From: an uncultured Porphyromonadaceae bacterium
Lineage (GTDB): Bacteria; Bacteroidota; Bacteroidia; Bacteroidales; Muribaculaceae
NCBI GenBank assembly: GCA_902489275.1
Contig: CABTZK010000008.1
Coordinates: 1 to 64,000, forward strand
Reading direction: 5' to 3'
DNA: 64,000 bases
Positions within the stretch are counted from its first letter, which is position 1. Each line of letters begins with the position of its first letter. Shown here piece by piece: positions 8,912 to 17,424 of this stretch. The translations under genes were made by a program, and so were the position numbers. The notes beneath the pieces were generated by a model that saw only the letters and a list, made by a program, of their open reading frames with translations, was not told the origin of the DNA and did not search any database.

Positions 8912-10378
8912 ATGAATCCGACTCAAGAAAATCATAAAAACGCAGAGAAGGCCATCATTAGCCAGGCCGCTGACGAGGAATACAAATACGGCTTCGTGTC
9001 CGATGTGGATACCCACGTGATTCCCAAAGGGTTGAACGAGGACGTGATTCGCACCATCTCGCAACTCAAGGGCGAACCCGAGTGGCTGCTGGAATTCCGT
9101 CTCAAAGCCTATCGCTACCTGGAAACCATCAAGCAGCCTCACTGGGGGCACGTCAATGTGCCTGAGCTTGACCTGCAGGCCATCAGCTACTATGCCGCCC
9201 CTAAGCCTAAGAATGGCAACGAGAAAAAAGAGATTGACCCCGAGGTGAAAAAGACCTTTGACAAACTCGGCATTCCCCTGGAGGAGCAGATGCGGCTCTC
9301 GGGCATGGCCGTGGATGCCATTATGGACAGCGTGAGCGTGCGCACGACCTATCGCGAGAAGCTCGCCGAGCTGGGAGTCATCTTCTGCTCCATCAGCGAG
9401 GCCGTGAAGGACTATCCCGACTTGGTGAGGAAATACTTGGGTACAGTGGTGCCCTACCGCGACAATTTCTATGCCGCGCTCAACTCGGCCGTGTTCAGCG
9501 ACGGGTCGTTTGTCTATATTCCCAAGGGTGTGCGCTGCCCCATGGAGCTGTCGAGCTACTTCCGCATCAACGCGGCCAACACGGGGCAATTTGAGCGCAC
9601 GCTCATTGTGGCCGATGACGATGCCTACGTGTCGTACCTCGAAGGCTGCACTGCCCCGCAGCGCGACGAGAACCAGCTGCACGCCGCAATCGTGGAGATT
9701 ATTGTCGAGGACCGCGCCGAAGTGAAGTACAGCACGGTGCAAAACTGGTATCCCGGCGACAAGAACGGCAAGGGCGGCATCTACAACTTGGTGACCAAGC
9801 GCGGCCTGTGCCGTGGCGACTACTCCAAGCTCTCGTGGACACAAGTCGAGACGGGCAGCGCCATCACGTGGAAATATCCCAGTTGCGTCTTGAAAGGCGA
9901 CAACTCGGTGGGCGAGTTCTACTCGGTGGCGCTCACTCGCAACTACCAGGAAGCCGACACGGGCACCAAAATGATACACCTGGGCAAGAACACCCGCAGC
10001 ACGATTGTGTCGAAAGGCATCAGTGCCGGCCATAGCCAGAACAGCTACCGCGGCATGGTGAAAATCGCCCCCCAAGCCGTCAATTGCCGAAACTACACGC
10101 AGTGCGACAGCTTGCTGCTCACCCCCACGAGCGGTGCTCACACATTTCCCGTGATTGAGGTGGGCAACGACTCCAGCATGGTGGAGCATGAGGCCACCAC
10201 GAGCAAAATCAACGAGGAGCAAATCTTCTACTGCAACCAGCGCGGCATCAGCACCGAGGACGCGGTGGGGCTCATTGTCAATGGCTACGCCAAGGAGGTG
10301 ATGGCTAAGTTGCCCATGGAGTTCGCTGTCGAGGCGCAAAAGCTGCTCAGCGTCTCGTTAGAAGGCTCTGTAGGGTAG
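8912..10378 (+). CDS. sufB: Fe-S cluster assembly scaffold SufB
   Basis: A 488-residue SufB, the scaffold of the SufBC2D complex on which [Fe-S] clusters are built from persulfide sulfur delivered by SufS/SufE. Family features include the N-terminal EYKYGFVSDVDTHVIPKG block, EPEWLLEFRLKAYR, the RTTYREKLAELGVIF region, the beta-helix core with SYLEGCTAPQRDENQLHAA, and the C-terminal NQRGISTEDAVGLIVNGYAKEV. Length matches typical SufB (about 480). The ATG at 8912 gives the family-like N-terminus; an open frame to 8714 lies inside the preceding gene and is rejected. It is the first gene of the suf operon. Confidence 0.95.
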   Translation: MNPTQENHKNAEKAIISQAADEEYKYGFVSDVDTHVIPKGLNEDVIRTISQLKGEPEWLLEFRLKAYRYLETIKQPHWGHVNVPELDLQAISYYAAPKPKNGNEKKEIDPEVKKTFDKLGIPLEEQMRLSGMAVDAIMDSVSVRTTYREKLAELGVIFCSISEAVKDYPDLVRKYLGTVVPYRDNFYAALNSAVFSDGSFVYIPKGVRCPMELSSYFRINAANTGQFERTLIVADDDAYVSYLEGCTAPQRDENQLHAAIVEIIVEDRAEVKYSTVQNWYPGDKNGKGGIYNLVTKRGLCRGDYSKLSWTQVETGSAITWKYPSCVLKGDNSVGEFYSVALTRNYQEADTGTKMIHLGKNTRSTIVSKGISAGHSQNSYRGMVKIAPQAVNCRNYTQCDSLLLTPTSGAHTFPVIEVGNDSSMVEHEATTSKINEEQIFYCNQRGISTEDAVGLIVNGYAKEVMAKLPMEFAVEAQKLLSVSLEGSVG

Positions 10379-10394
10379 AAAGGAATGGTTTAGC

Positions 10395-11321
10395 ATGAAA
10401 TATTCGGAATTGAATAAGGAATTGGAACATAAATTTCGAGGGAATGATTTTGCCTTTGTAACGAGTGCTTTGCAACAATCAAATCGAGATGAAATTGTAG
10501 ATAATAAGTTTTATGATGTTGTTTCTGAAGAGGCTGTTGCTTACGTTTCTCAAGAAAGGTTCTGTTTGCCTTTGGAGTATGATGTTCCATTCCCGCCCCC
10601 ATTGCAAGTAGACTTTACCTTTATTGATCTTTTTGCTGGTATAGGCGGTTTTAGAATTCCTTTGCAATGGGAAAATGGCCGATGCGTTTTCTCATCAGAA
10701 TTCAATGCGCACGCCCAAAGTGTGTATCATGCTAATTATGGTGAATATCCTTTTGGAGATATTACCAAAATTCCTTTGGAATTTATTCCCAAGCACGATG
10801 TTCTTGCTGCGGGTTTCCCTTGCCAACCGTTCAGTATATCTGGGAAAATGAAAGGATTTGAGGATACGCGTGGTACCCTTATATATAACGTCTTCAAGAT
10901 TGTCGAGGCGAAGCGACCTAAAGTCATCTTGTTGGAGAATGTTAAACATCTCCTGTATCATGATCAGGGGAATGCGTTTGAATCTGTTGAAGTAAAATTT
11001 GACATCCCTATTACACACAATATCATATCGATTGTCAAGGAAAAAATTCAACCTTCGACAGTGAAAAGATTCTATGTATTATCTACTCAACCTGAATTGA
11101 GTGATGATCAAGTAGAAATAGAAAAAGATATTAATCAAATTAAAAATACCCATGGTTGTCAGTTGGTTGTTAATGGTGTACTGCCAACAATTAAATATTA
11201 CCTAAGATTATTGTCAGATACTTCTGCTTTTGTTAAGCATTATGCAGACCTCATGGAAAAGGATAATTCCATTACATTTGAGCATAGGCAAGAATGGAAT
11301 GATTTAGTGTCAAATTTATAA
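10395..11321 (+). pseudogene. Chimeric remnant of a type II R-M system: C5-methyltransferase front half joined to a restriction nuclease tail
   Basis: A 308-residue AT-rich ORF. Residues 1-195 match DNA (cytosine-5) methyltransferases: motif I FIDLFAGIGGFR (76-87), motif IV GFPCQPFS with catalytic Cys143, and motif VI ENVK (181-184). Right after HDQGNAF the methyltransferase pattern stops; motif VIII (QxRxR), the target-recognition region and motifs IX-X are absent. What follows (195-308) has SVEVKFD, an ExK element of a PD-(D/E)XK nuclease (Glu199, Lys201), then YVLSTQPELSDD and a predicted alpha/beta C-terminus that I think resembles SacI-family restriction enzymes. The most economical reading is an in-frame deletion fusing adjacent M and R genes, leaving neither catalytically complete. 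It lies 16 bases after sufB and 7 bases before sufC, an unusual place. The nuclease family name is from memory and unverified. Confidence 0.7.
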
Positions 11322-11328
11322 TATTACT

Positions 11329-12099
11329 ATGTTAGAAATCAAAGACCTGCATGCCTCTATCGAAGGCAAGGAAATATTGAAAGGCATCAACCTCACGGTC
11401 AATCCGGGCGAGGTGCATGCCATCATGGGCCCCAATGGGTCAGGCAAGTCAACCCTGAGCGCTGTGCTCACGGGCAATCCAGCCTACACGGTGACTGGCG
11501 GCACCGCCACGTTTTGCGGCAAGGACCTGTTGGCGCTCTCGCCCGAGGACCGTGCCCACGAGGGCCTGTTCTTGAGCTTCCAGTACCCCGTAGAGATTCC
11601 GGGAGTGTCGATGGTCAACTTCATGCGCGCCGCTATCAACGAGAAGCGCAAGTACTTTGGGCAGGCACCCTTGGGCGCGAGCGACTTTTTGAAGCTCATG
11701 CGCGAGAAGCGCGCGGTGGTGCAGCTTGACAACAAGCTGGCCTCGCGTGCCGTGAACGAGGGGTTCTCGGGTGGCGAGAAGAAGCGCAACGAGGTTTTCC
11801 AAATGGCGATGCTGGAGCCCAAGTTGAGCATCCTCGACGAGACCGACAGCGGGCTTGACATTGACGCCCTGCGCGTCGTGGCCAGTGGCGTGAATACGCT
11901 CAAGAGCGCCAACAACGCCACCATCGTCATCACCCACTACCAGCGCCTGCTCGACTATATTAAGCCCGACTTTGTGCACGTACTCTATAAGGGTCGCATC
12001 GCGATGAGCGCGGGACCCGAGCTTGCGCTTGAGCTTGAGGAGAAGGGCTACGACTGGATCAAGGAGCAGGTCGACAACGCTCCCGGCAACGCCCGCTAA
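11329..12099 (+). CDS. sufC: Fe-S assembly ATPase SufC
   Basis: A 256-residue ABC-type ATPase that drives conformational change of SufB/SufD during cluster assembly; it is cytosolic, not a transporter. Walker A GPNGSGKST is at 34-42, the signature FSGGEKKR at 146-153, and Walker B ILDETDSGLD from 168, with the SufC-type Asp-Ser-Gly-Leu-Asp D-loop. The ATG at 11329 is 7 bases after the stop of the chimeric ORF. Codon and base composition return to the GC-rich norm exactly here. Confidence 0.95.
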   Translation: MLEIKDLHASIEGKEILKGINLTVNPGEVHAIMGPNGSGKSTLSAVLTGNPAYTVTGGTATFCGKDLLALSPEDRAHEGLFLSFQYPVEIPGVSMVNFMRAAINEKRKYFGQAPLGASDFLKLMREKRAVVQLDNKLASRAVNEGFSGGEKKRNEVFQMAMLEPKLSILDETDSGLDIDALRVVASGVNTLKSANNATIVITHYQRLLDYIKPDFVHVLYKGRIAMSAGPELALELEEKGYDWIKEQVDNAPGNAR

Positions 12100-12233
12100 C
12101 CTCGCTTAGGCGCCGATGCCAGATCTCCCAAGAGCAGCAGCCAGGAATGGCTTCTTGAGCGCGACTCCTCAAAAACGTCCCTGGAGGCTGATGCAGAGCG
12201 CAAAGAAAATTGGAAAACAAAACACAACATGCA
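12100..12233 (+). other. sufC-sufD spacer with a small hairpin
   Basis: A 134-base gap in an otherwise compact operon. It holds an imperfect hairpin: CAAGA (12129-12133), a 5-base bulge, AGCCA (12139-12143), loop GGAA, TGGCT and TCTTG (12148-12157). There is no T-run, so this is not a standard terminator. No ORF with coding character was seen. Confidence 0.3.
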
Positions 12234-13598
12234 ATGACTACAGCATTAAAGCAATATATCGACCTATTCAAGGAGTACCGAAGCGCGATCGAGGCACAAG
12301 CCCCACAGGCTCTCAACAGTTTGCGCGACAGTGCCCTGCAAGCGCTTGACGGTGCCCAGCTCCCCACGAAAGGGCAAGAGGACTATGAGGCTACCGACCT
12401 GGAAAAGGTGTTCGCGCCCGACTATGGCGTGAATGTCAACCGCACCCAGTTCACTGCCGATGCTGCCAATGCCTTTCGCTGCGATGTGCCCAACATGAGC
12501 ACCTGTCTCTACTTCTTTTTCAATGACATCTTCCGCCCCAGCCGCACAGCGGGAATCAACACGGGCGGCGTGGTGGTGGAGACGTTTGCCGAAGCCCAGA
12601 AGAATCATCCCGAGATTTTGCAAAAGCACTTGGGCTCGATAGCTGACCTCAACAAGCCCGAGGTCGCGCTCAACACGCTACTGGCGCAAGACGGCATGCT
12701 CATCTACATCCCCAATGGCGTCACCGCCGAGAAACCTATCCAGCTGGTCAACATCTACAATGCCGCAGCGCCTGTCATGGCCGTTCGCCGCCTGCTCATC
12801 GTGGTGGGCGAGAACGCTCACGGCCGCTTGCTGGTGTGCGACCACACGCAAAACAAGGATATGAATTACTTGGGCAGCCAGGTCATCGAGATTGTGGCGT
12901 TGAAAAACTCCACCTTCGACTATTACGACCTGGAGGAGACTGCCGAGAGGACGCATCGCGTGTCGTCGGTCTACATTAGCCAGCAAGAGGGCAGCAATGT
13001 GCTGGTCGATGGAATCACCTTCCTCAATGGCTTCACGCGCAACGATTACTACGTCGATGTCGACGGCGAGCATTGCGAGACCCATCTGCTGGGCATGACC
13101 ATTGCTTCAGGCCGCCAACACGTTGACAACCACACGCTCATCAACCACAACGCTCCACACTGCCACAGCAATGAGATGTTCAAGTATGTGCTGAACGACA
13201 ACGCCATCGGTGCCTTTGCCGGCAAGATCCTGGTTGCGCCCAACTGCCCGCGCATTGATGCCTACCAGGGCAACCGCAACATTGTGGCGGCTCCCACAGC
13301 TAAAATGTACAGCAAGCCGCAACTTGAGATTTACACCGATGATGTGAAGTGCTCCCACGGCACGGCCATCGGCCAGCTCGACGAGGAGGCGCTCTTCTAC
13401 ATGCGCACCCGTGGCATCTCGGAGAAGGAAGCGCGCATGCTGCTCATGCAGGCGTTCATGAGCGATGTGATTGACAGCATACGCATGGATTCGCTCAAGG
13501 ATCGCTTGCACCACCTCGTGGAGAAGCGTTTCAAGGGGCAGTTGGCCATGTGTGGCGAGTGTACCGCAAATTGCAACAATAAAACAGAGAACCGTTAA
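12234..13598 (+). CDS. sufD: Fe-S cluster assembly protein SufD
   Basis: A 454-residue SufD, the SufB paralogue that pairs with SufB and SufC and is needed for iron entry into the scaffold. The SufBD beta-helix core is clear (NVLVDGITFLNGFTRNDYYV, GRQHVDNHTLINHNAPHCHS), including the conserved His in the HNAPH segment, and the C-terminal ALFYMRTRGISEKEARMLLM. The ATG at 12234 is chosen over an in-frame TTG at 12210. The last 15 residues carry a CX2CX3C cluster (Cys440, 443, 447), which could bind metal. sufS starts 9 bases later. Confidence 0.92.
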   Translation: MTTALKQYIDLFKEYRSAIEAQAPQALNSLRDSALQALDGAQLPTKGQEDYEATDLEKVFAPDYGVNVNRTQFTADAANAFRCDVPNMSTCLYFFFNDIFRPSRTAGINTGGVVVETFAEAQKNHPEILQKHLGSIADLNKPEVALNTLLAQDGMLIYIPNGVTAEKPIQLVNIYNAAAPVMAVRRLLIVVGENAHGRLLVCDHTQNKDMNYLGSQVIEIVALKNSTFDYYDLEETAERTHRVSSVYISQQEGSNVLVDGITFLNGFTRNDYYVDVDGEHCETHLLGMTIASGRQHVDNHTLINHNAPHCHSNEMFKYVLNDNAIGAFAGKILVAPNCPRIDAYQGNRNIVAAPTAKMYSKPQLEIYTDDVKCSHGTAIGQLDEEALFYMRTRGISEKEARMLLMQAFMSDVIDSIRMDSLKDRLHHLVEKRFKGQLAMCGECTANCNNKTENR

Positions 13599-13607
13599 CA
13601 CAGAGTG

Positions 13608-14831
13608 ATGATGTCACAACCATTAGATATTGCTCAAATCAGGTCAGAGTACCCCATCCTGAACCGGGAGATTGAGGGGCACCCGTTGATTTACCTTGAC
13701 AATGCCGCCACCTCGCAGACACCGCGCCGTGTGGTGGAGACGATTGACAGCATGTACTACCGGCACAAGGCCAATGTGCACCGCGGCATTCACACGATTT
13801 CCCAGGAGGCGACCGACAGGGTCGAGGCCACTCGCGAGAAGGTGCGCGACTACATCAATGCCGCATCGACCGAGGAAATTATCTTCACCCGCGGCACCAC
13901 CGAGGGCATTAACCTTGTGGCCTCGTCGTTTGGCGACATGCTCTACAATGGCGACGAGATTATCCTCACCACCATGGAGCACCACAGCAATATCGTGCCT
14001 TGGCAACTCATTGGGCATCGCAAGCGCATCCGCATCCGCGTGGTGCCCATCAACGACCGTGGAGAGCTTGACCTGGAGGCTTACGAAGACTTGTTCACCG
14101 AATCCACCCGCTTTGTGTCGCTTGCTCACGTGAGCAACGTGCTGGGTACCATCAACCCCGTGAAAGAGATGATCGCGATTGCCCACCGCCACGGCGTGCC
14201 AGTGCTCGTCGATGGCGCTCAGGCCGTGCCCCACATGCGTGTTGACGTGCGTGACCTGGATTGCGACTTCTACGCTTTCTCAAGCCACAAGATGTATGGG
14301 CCTGCAGGTGTGGGCGTGCTCTATGGCAAGAAGCACTGGCTCAACACCATGACTCCCTATCAAGGTGGCGGCGAGATGATTGGAGCGGTGACTTTTGAGC
14401 GCACGACTTTTGCCGACCTGCCCTATAAGTTCGAGGCCGGGACACCCGACTTTGTGGATGTAGCGGCTTTTGGCACAGCTATCGACTACTTGAAAGACCT
14501 TGGCATTGAGCGCATCGCCGCCCACGAGAAAGAATTGCTTGAGGTCGCTACTCGCGAATTGCTTGCCGTCGAGGGCATGCGCATCTTTGGCACGGCCACC
14601 GACAAGAGCTCGGTCATTTCGTTCCTCGTGCGCGACATCAGCAGCTACGACCTGGGGCTGCTGCTCGACAAGCTGGGCGTAGCCGTGCGCACGGGGCATC
14701 ATTGTGCCCAGCCGCTCATGCAGCGCTATGGCGTGCAAGGCATGGTCAGAGCCTCTTTTGCCGTCTACAACACACTCGACGAGGTGCGCCAGTTTGCCGC
14801 TGCTGTCAAGCGTGTCGCTGCGATGTTCTGA
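13608..14831 (+). CDS. sufS: Cysteine desulfurase SufS
   Basis: A 407-residue PLP-dependent group II cysteine desulfurase that converts cysteine to alanine and holds the sulfur as a persulfide for SufE. The PLP lysine is Lys228 in SSHKMYGPAG, and the catalytic Cys366 lies in RTGHHCAQPLM, with the RxGxHCA motif diagnostic of SufS. ATG codons occur at 13608 and 13611 after a GTG at 13605; the exact one is uncertain. It is the last gene of the sufBCDS operon and is followed by a terminator. Confidence 0.94.
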   Translation: MMSQPLDIAQIRSEYPILNREIEGHPLIYLDNAATSQTPRRVVETIDSMYYRHKANVHRGIHTISQEATDRVEATREKVRDYINAASTEEIIFTRGTTEGINLVASSFGDMLYNGDEIILTTMEHHSNIVPWQLIGHRKRIRIRVVPINDRGELDLEAYEDLFTESTRFVSLAHVSNVLGTINPVKEMIAIAHRHGVPVLVDGAQAVPHMRVDVRDLDCDFYAFSSHKMYGPAGVGVLYGKKHWLNTMTPYQGGGEMIGAVTFERTTFADLPYKFEAGTPDFVDVAAFGTAIDYLKDLGIERIAAHEKELLEVATRELLAVEGMRIFGTATDKSSVISFLVRDISSYDLGLLLDKLGVAVRTGHHCAQPLMQRYGVQGMVRASFAVYNTLDEVRQFAAAVKRVAAMF

Positions 14832-15218
14832 CACGTTCCCCTCGGCCAGGAATCCCACAAAAAAATAGCGGAGGCAATCGCTGCTTCTGCTATTTTGCTG
14901 TTACAATTGTTTACAATTGTACTTAAAATCACTACTAAGAATATTTTTATCCATGTTTTAAGTCTAAATTCCCCTCTAAACTCTTACAATAACCCTATTG
15001 CGTTTTGAATGCTGCAAATTAACTAAAAATGTTCCGGTTTCCTTCGGTTTCCAAGGTAACAAATCAGTAAATTTATCACGAGCGCGCGTCACATGGAAAT
15101 CCCCATCTCATCAGAATTGCAGAATTGAGAATAATTTTGTACTTTTACACATTTAATTAAAACATTGCCTGTGACTGCCCGGCGTGCAGAACTGGCAGGC
15201 AGGGCTAAACGTTTGATT
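14832..15218. other. Intergenic region between sufS and sufE
   Basis: 387 bases. It contains the sufS terminator, two copies of the self-complementary ACAATTGT near 14905-14925, and a short repeat CGGTTTCC twice near 15034-15051. No coding frame or RNA gene recognised. The sufE promoter is presumably at its right end, where TACTTTTA (15140-15147) is a weak -7 candidate. Confidence 0.4.
14862..14896 (+). terminator. Terminator of the suf operon
   Basis: An A-rich inverted repeat, AAAATAGCGGAGG / CTTCTGCTATTTT, 11 of 13 positions paired, ending in a T-run, 30 bases after the sufS stop. Confidence 0.65.
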
Positions 15219-15647
15219 ATGTTAACGATTAACGAATTGCAAGACGAGATAATTGAAGAGTTTCAGGGGTTCACCGACTGGATGGACCGCTACGCCCTCA
15301 TCATCGACATGGGCAACGCCCTGCCGACCCTTGACGAGAAGTACAAGACTCCATCCAACTTGATCGACGGTTGCCAAAGCCGCGTGTGGCTGCAAGCCGA
15401 CTATGACGACGACAAGGTCACGCTGCAGGCCGACAGCGACGCCATCATCGTGAAAGGCATCATTGCGATGCTTGTGCGCGTGCTGAGCGGCCGCACCCCG
15501 CAAGAGATTCTCGATGCCGAGCTTTATTTTATCGACCGCATCGGCCTTCACGAGCACTTGAGCCCCACCCGCAGCAACGGCCTGCTGGCCATGGTCAAGC
15601 AAATCCGCACTTACGCTCTCGCTTTCAAGGCTAAGAATCAATGCTGA
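15219..15647 (+). CDS. sufE: Sulfur acceptor protein SufE
   Basis: A 142-residue SufE that takes persulfide sulfur from SufS and passes it to SufB. The acceptor cysteine is Cys52 in LIDGCQSRVW, the family hallmark, and the C-terminal GLHEHLSPTRSNGLLAMV is typical. The ATG at 15219 gives the usual length; the frame open to 15165 lacks family similarity. It is transcribed apart from sufBCDS. Downstream, TGCCGTC (15661-15667) pairs with GACGGCA (15679-15685), a hairpin without a T-run. Confidence 0.92.
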   Translation: MLTINELQDEIIEEFQGFTDWMDRYALIIDMGNALPTLDEKYKTPSNLIDGCQSRVWLQADYDDDKVTLQADSDAIIVKGIIAMLVRVLSGRTPQEILDAELYFIDRIGLHEHLSPTRSNGLLAMVKQIRTYALAFKAKNQC

Positions 15648-15740
15648 CCACTTGTGGGAATGCCGTCGCCATGCGCATGACGGCAAGGTAACAACAGCCA
15701 AACCAAATCATCAATTAACAATAAAAATACCACTTACACT

Positions 15741-17321
15741 ATGTTCAAAAACCATCCTAAAGGGTTAATCCCTGCTGCCCTGAGTAACATGGGCGAGCGT
15801 TTTGGCTATTACATCATGAATGCCGTGCTCTTGCTATTCTTGTGCTCGAAATTTGGCTTAAGCGACGAGACGAGCGGCATTATCTATTCCGTGTTTTACG
15901 CGCTCATCTATGTGCTTAGCCTTTTGGGTGGCATTATCGCCGACCGCACTCAAAACTACAAAGGCACCATCATGGCCGGTCTTGTGGTGATGGCGGCAGG
16001 ATATGTGCTGCTCTCGTTCCCCATTATCTCGACGGCCAGCAACATCGGCTGGCTGTTGCCATTCACCTGCTTTGCCCTGCTGCTCATCGCCTTTGGCAAC
16101 GGCTTGTTTAAAGGCAACTTGCAGGCTATCGTGGGTCAATTGTACGACAACTTCGAGGCCGAGGCTGCTCAGAAGGGGCCCGAGGCGCTCAAGGCTGTGC
16201 AAGGCAAGCGCGACAGCGGTTTCCAGATTTTCTACGTGTTCATCAACATTGGCGGCCTTGTGGCGCCATTCATTGCCCCCTACCTGCGCGAGTGGTGGTT
16301 AGGCACCAAGGGACTGCTCTACAATGCCGAGCTTCCCGCCCTGTGCCACAAGTTGCTGAATGGCGTGAACATGACGGGCGAGGAGACGGCCAACCTGCAC
16401 AAGCTCATGCAAGAAGTGGGCGGCAATATTGACGACATGGCTGCATCCTGCTCCAGCTACTTGGAAGTGTTCAACACGGGCGTGCACTACTCGTTCATCG
16501 CTTCGGTCGTGGCTATGCTCATCTCGCTGTTCATCTTCATCGCTTTCAAGAAAATCTTCCCCACACCGGTCAAGAAAGAGGCTGCTGCAACGACCGACTA
16601 CTCGGCCGAGGAGAAAAAAGCGATGGCTCGCGAAATCAAGCAGCGCATGTATGCCTTGTTTGCCGTGCTGGGCATTGCCATCTTCTTTTGGTTCTCATTC
16701 CACCAAAACGGGCAGTCGCTTTCGGTATTTGCCCGCGACTTCGTGAAAACCGACTCCATCGCTCCCGAGATTTGGCAAGCGGTGAACCCCTTCTTCGTGA
16801 TTGTGCTCACGCCGATTATCATGTGGATTTTCAGCCTGTTGAGCAGTCGTGGCAAAGAAATCTCCACCCCTCGCAAGATCGCCTACGGTATGCTGATAGC
16901 CGGCTTGGCCTACTTGTTCTTGCTTGTCTACTCCATGGTGAGCGGCTATCCCTCGGGCGAGGAGTTCAAGGGCATGGACGTGGCCGTTAAAGACGGCATG
17001 AAAGCCGGTCCGTGGGTGCTGATTGTGACCTACTTCTTCCTCACGGTTGCCGAGCTGTTTATTTCTCCCCTGGGCTTGTCGTTTGTCTCTAAAGTCGCTC
17101 CTAAGCACTTGCAAGGCGTTTGCCAGGGCTTGTGGCTTGGCGCGACCGCCTTGGGCAACTTGCTCATTTGGATTGGGCCGCTCATGTATAACAAGATGCC
17201 GTTGTGGCAGTGCTGGGGCGTGTTCATGGCCGTGTGCCTCGTGTCCATGGGCGTGATGCTCGGCATGGTGAAGTGGCTTGAGCGAGTCACTGCCGACAAG
17301 CCAGTGCCCGCGCAGGCATGA
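15741..17321 (+). CDS. Proton-dependent oligopeptide transporter (POT/PTR family)
   Basis: A 526-residue MFS peptide importer driven by the proton gradient. The N-terminal helix has the POT motif GERFGYY (18-24) for proton coupling, and ADRTQNYKGTIM matches the POT loop 2-3 signature. About 12-14 membrane helices. A cytosolic charged loop lies near residues 270-300. It imports di- and tripeptides and could consume products of the prolyl peptidase encoded at 4280. It is followed by a strong bidirectional terminator. Confidence 0.9.
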   Translation: MFKNHPKGLIPAALSNMGERFGYYIMNAVLLLFLCSKFGLSDETSGIIYSVFYALIYVLSLLGGIIADRTQNYKGTIMAGLVVMAAGYVLLSFPIISTASNIGWLLPFTCFALLLIAFGNGLFKGNLQAIVGQLYDNFEAEAAQKGPEALKAVQGKRDSGFQIFYVFINIGGLVAPFIAPYLREWWLGTKGLLYNAELPALCHKLLNGVNMTGEETANLHKLMQEVGGNIDDMAASCSSYLEVFNTGVHYSFIASVVAMLISLFIFIAFKKIFPTPVKKEAAATTDYSAEEKKAMAREIKQRMYALFAVLGIAIFFWFSFHQNGQSLSVFARDFVKTDSIAPEIWQAVNPFFVIVLTPIIMWIFSLLSSRGKEISTPRKIAYGMLIAGLAYLFLLVYSMVSGYPSGEEFKGMDVAVKDGMKAGPWVLIVTYFFLTVAELFISPLGLSFVSKVAPKHLQGVCQGLWLGATALGNLLIWIGPLMYNKMPLWQCWGVFMAVCLVSMGVMLGMVKWLERVTADKPVPAQA

Positions 17322-17352
17322 TGCTGAAGCCGTGACCATCATCAATCGCAAA

Positions 17353-17391
17353 AAGCCACCAGCAACCATTGAGTTGCTGGTGGCTTCTTTT
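17353..17391. terminator. Strong bidirectional terminator
   Basis: A perfect 13-bp stem AAGCCACCAGCAA (17353-17365) / TTGCTGGTGGCTT (17374-17386) with an 8-base loop and a T-rich tail, between the convergent POT and ABC permease genes. Confidence 0.85.
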
Positions 17392-17424
17392 GTGCCATGC
17401 GTTACAAGACCACATTGCGTTTTT

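Noticed and set aside
8813..10339. A 508-codon open frame on the minus strand opposite sufB
   Set aside because: It is the mirror of a well-conserved gene in GC-rich DNA, gives no recognisable domain and has a His/Val/Leu-rich composition typical of antisense frames.
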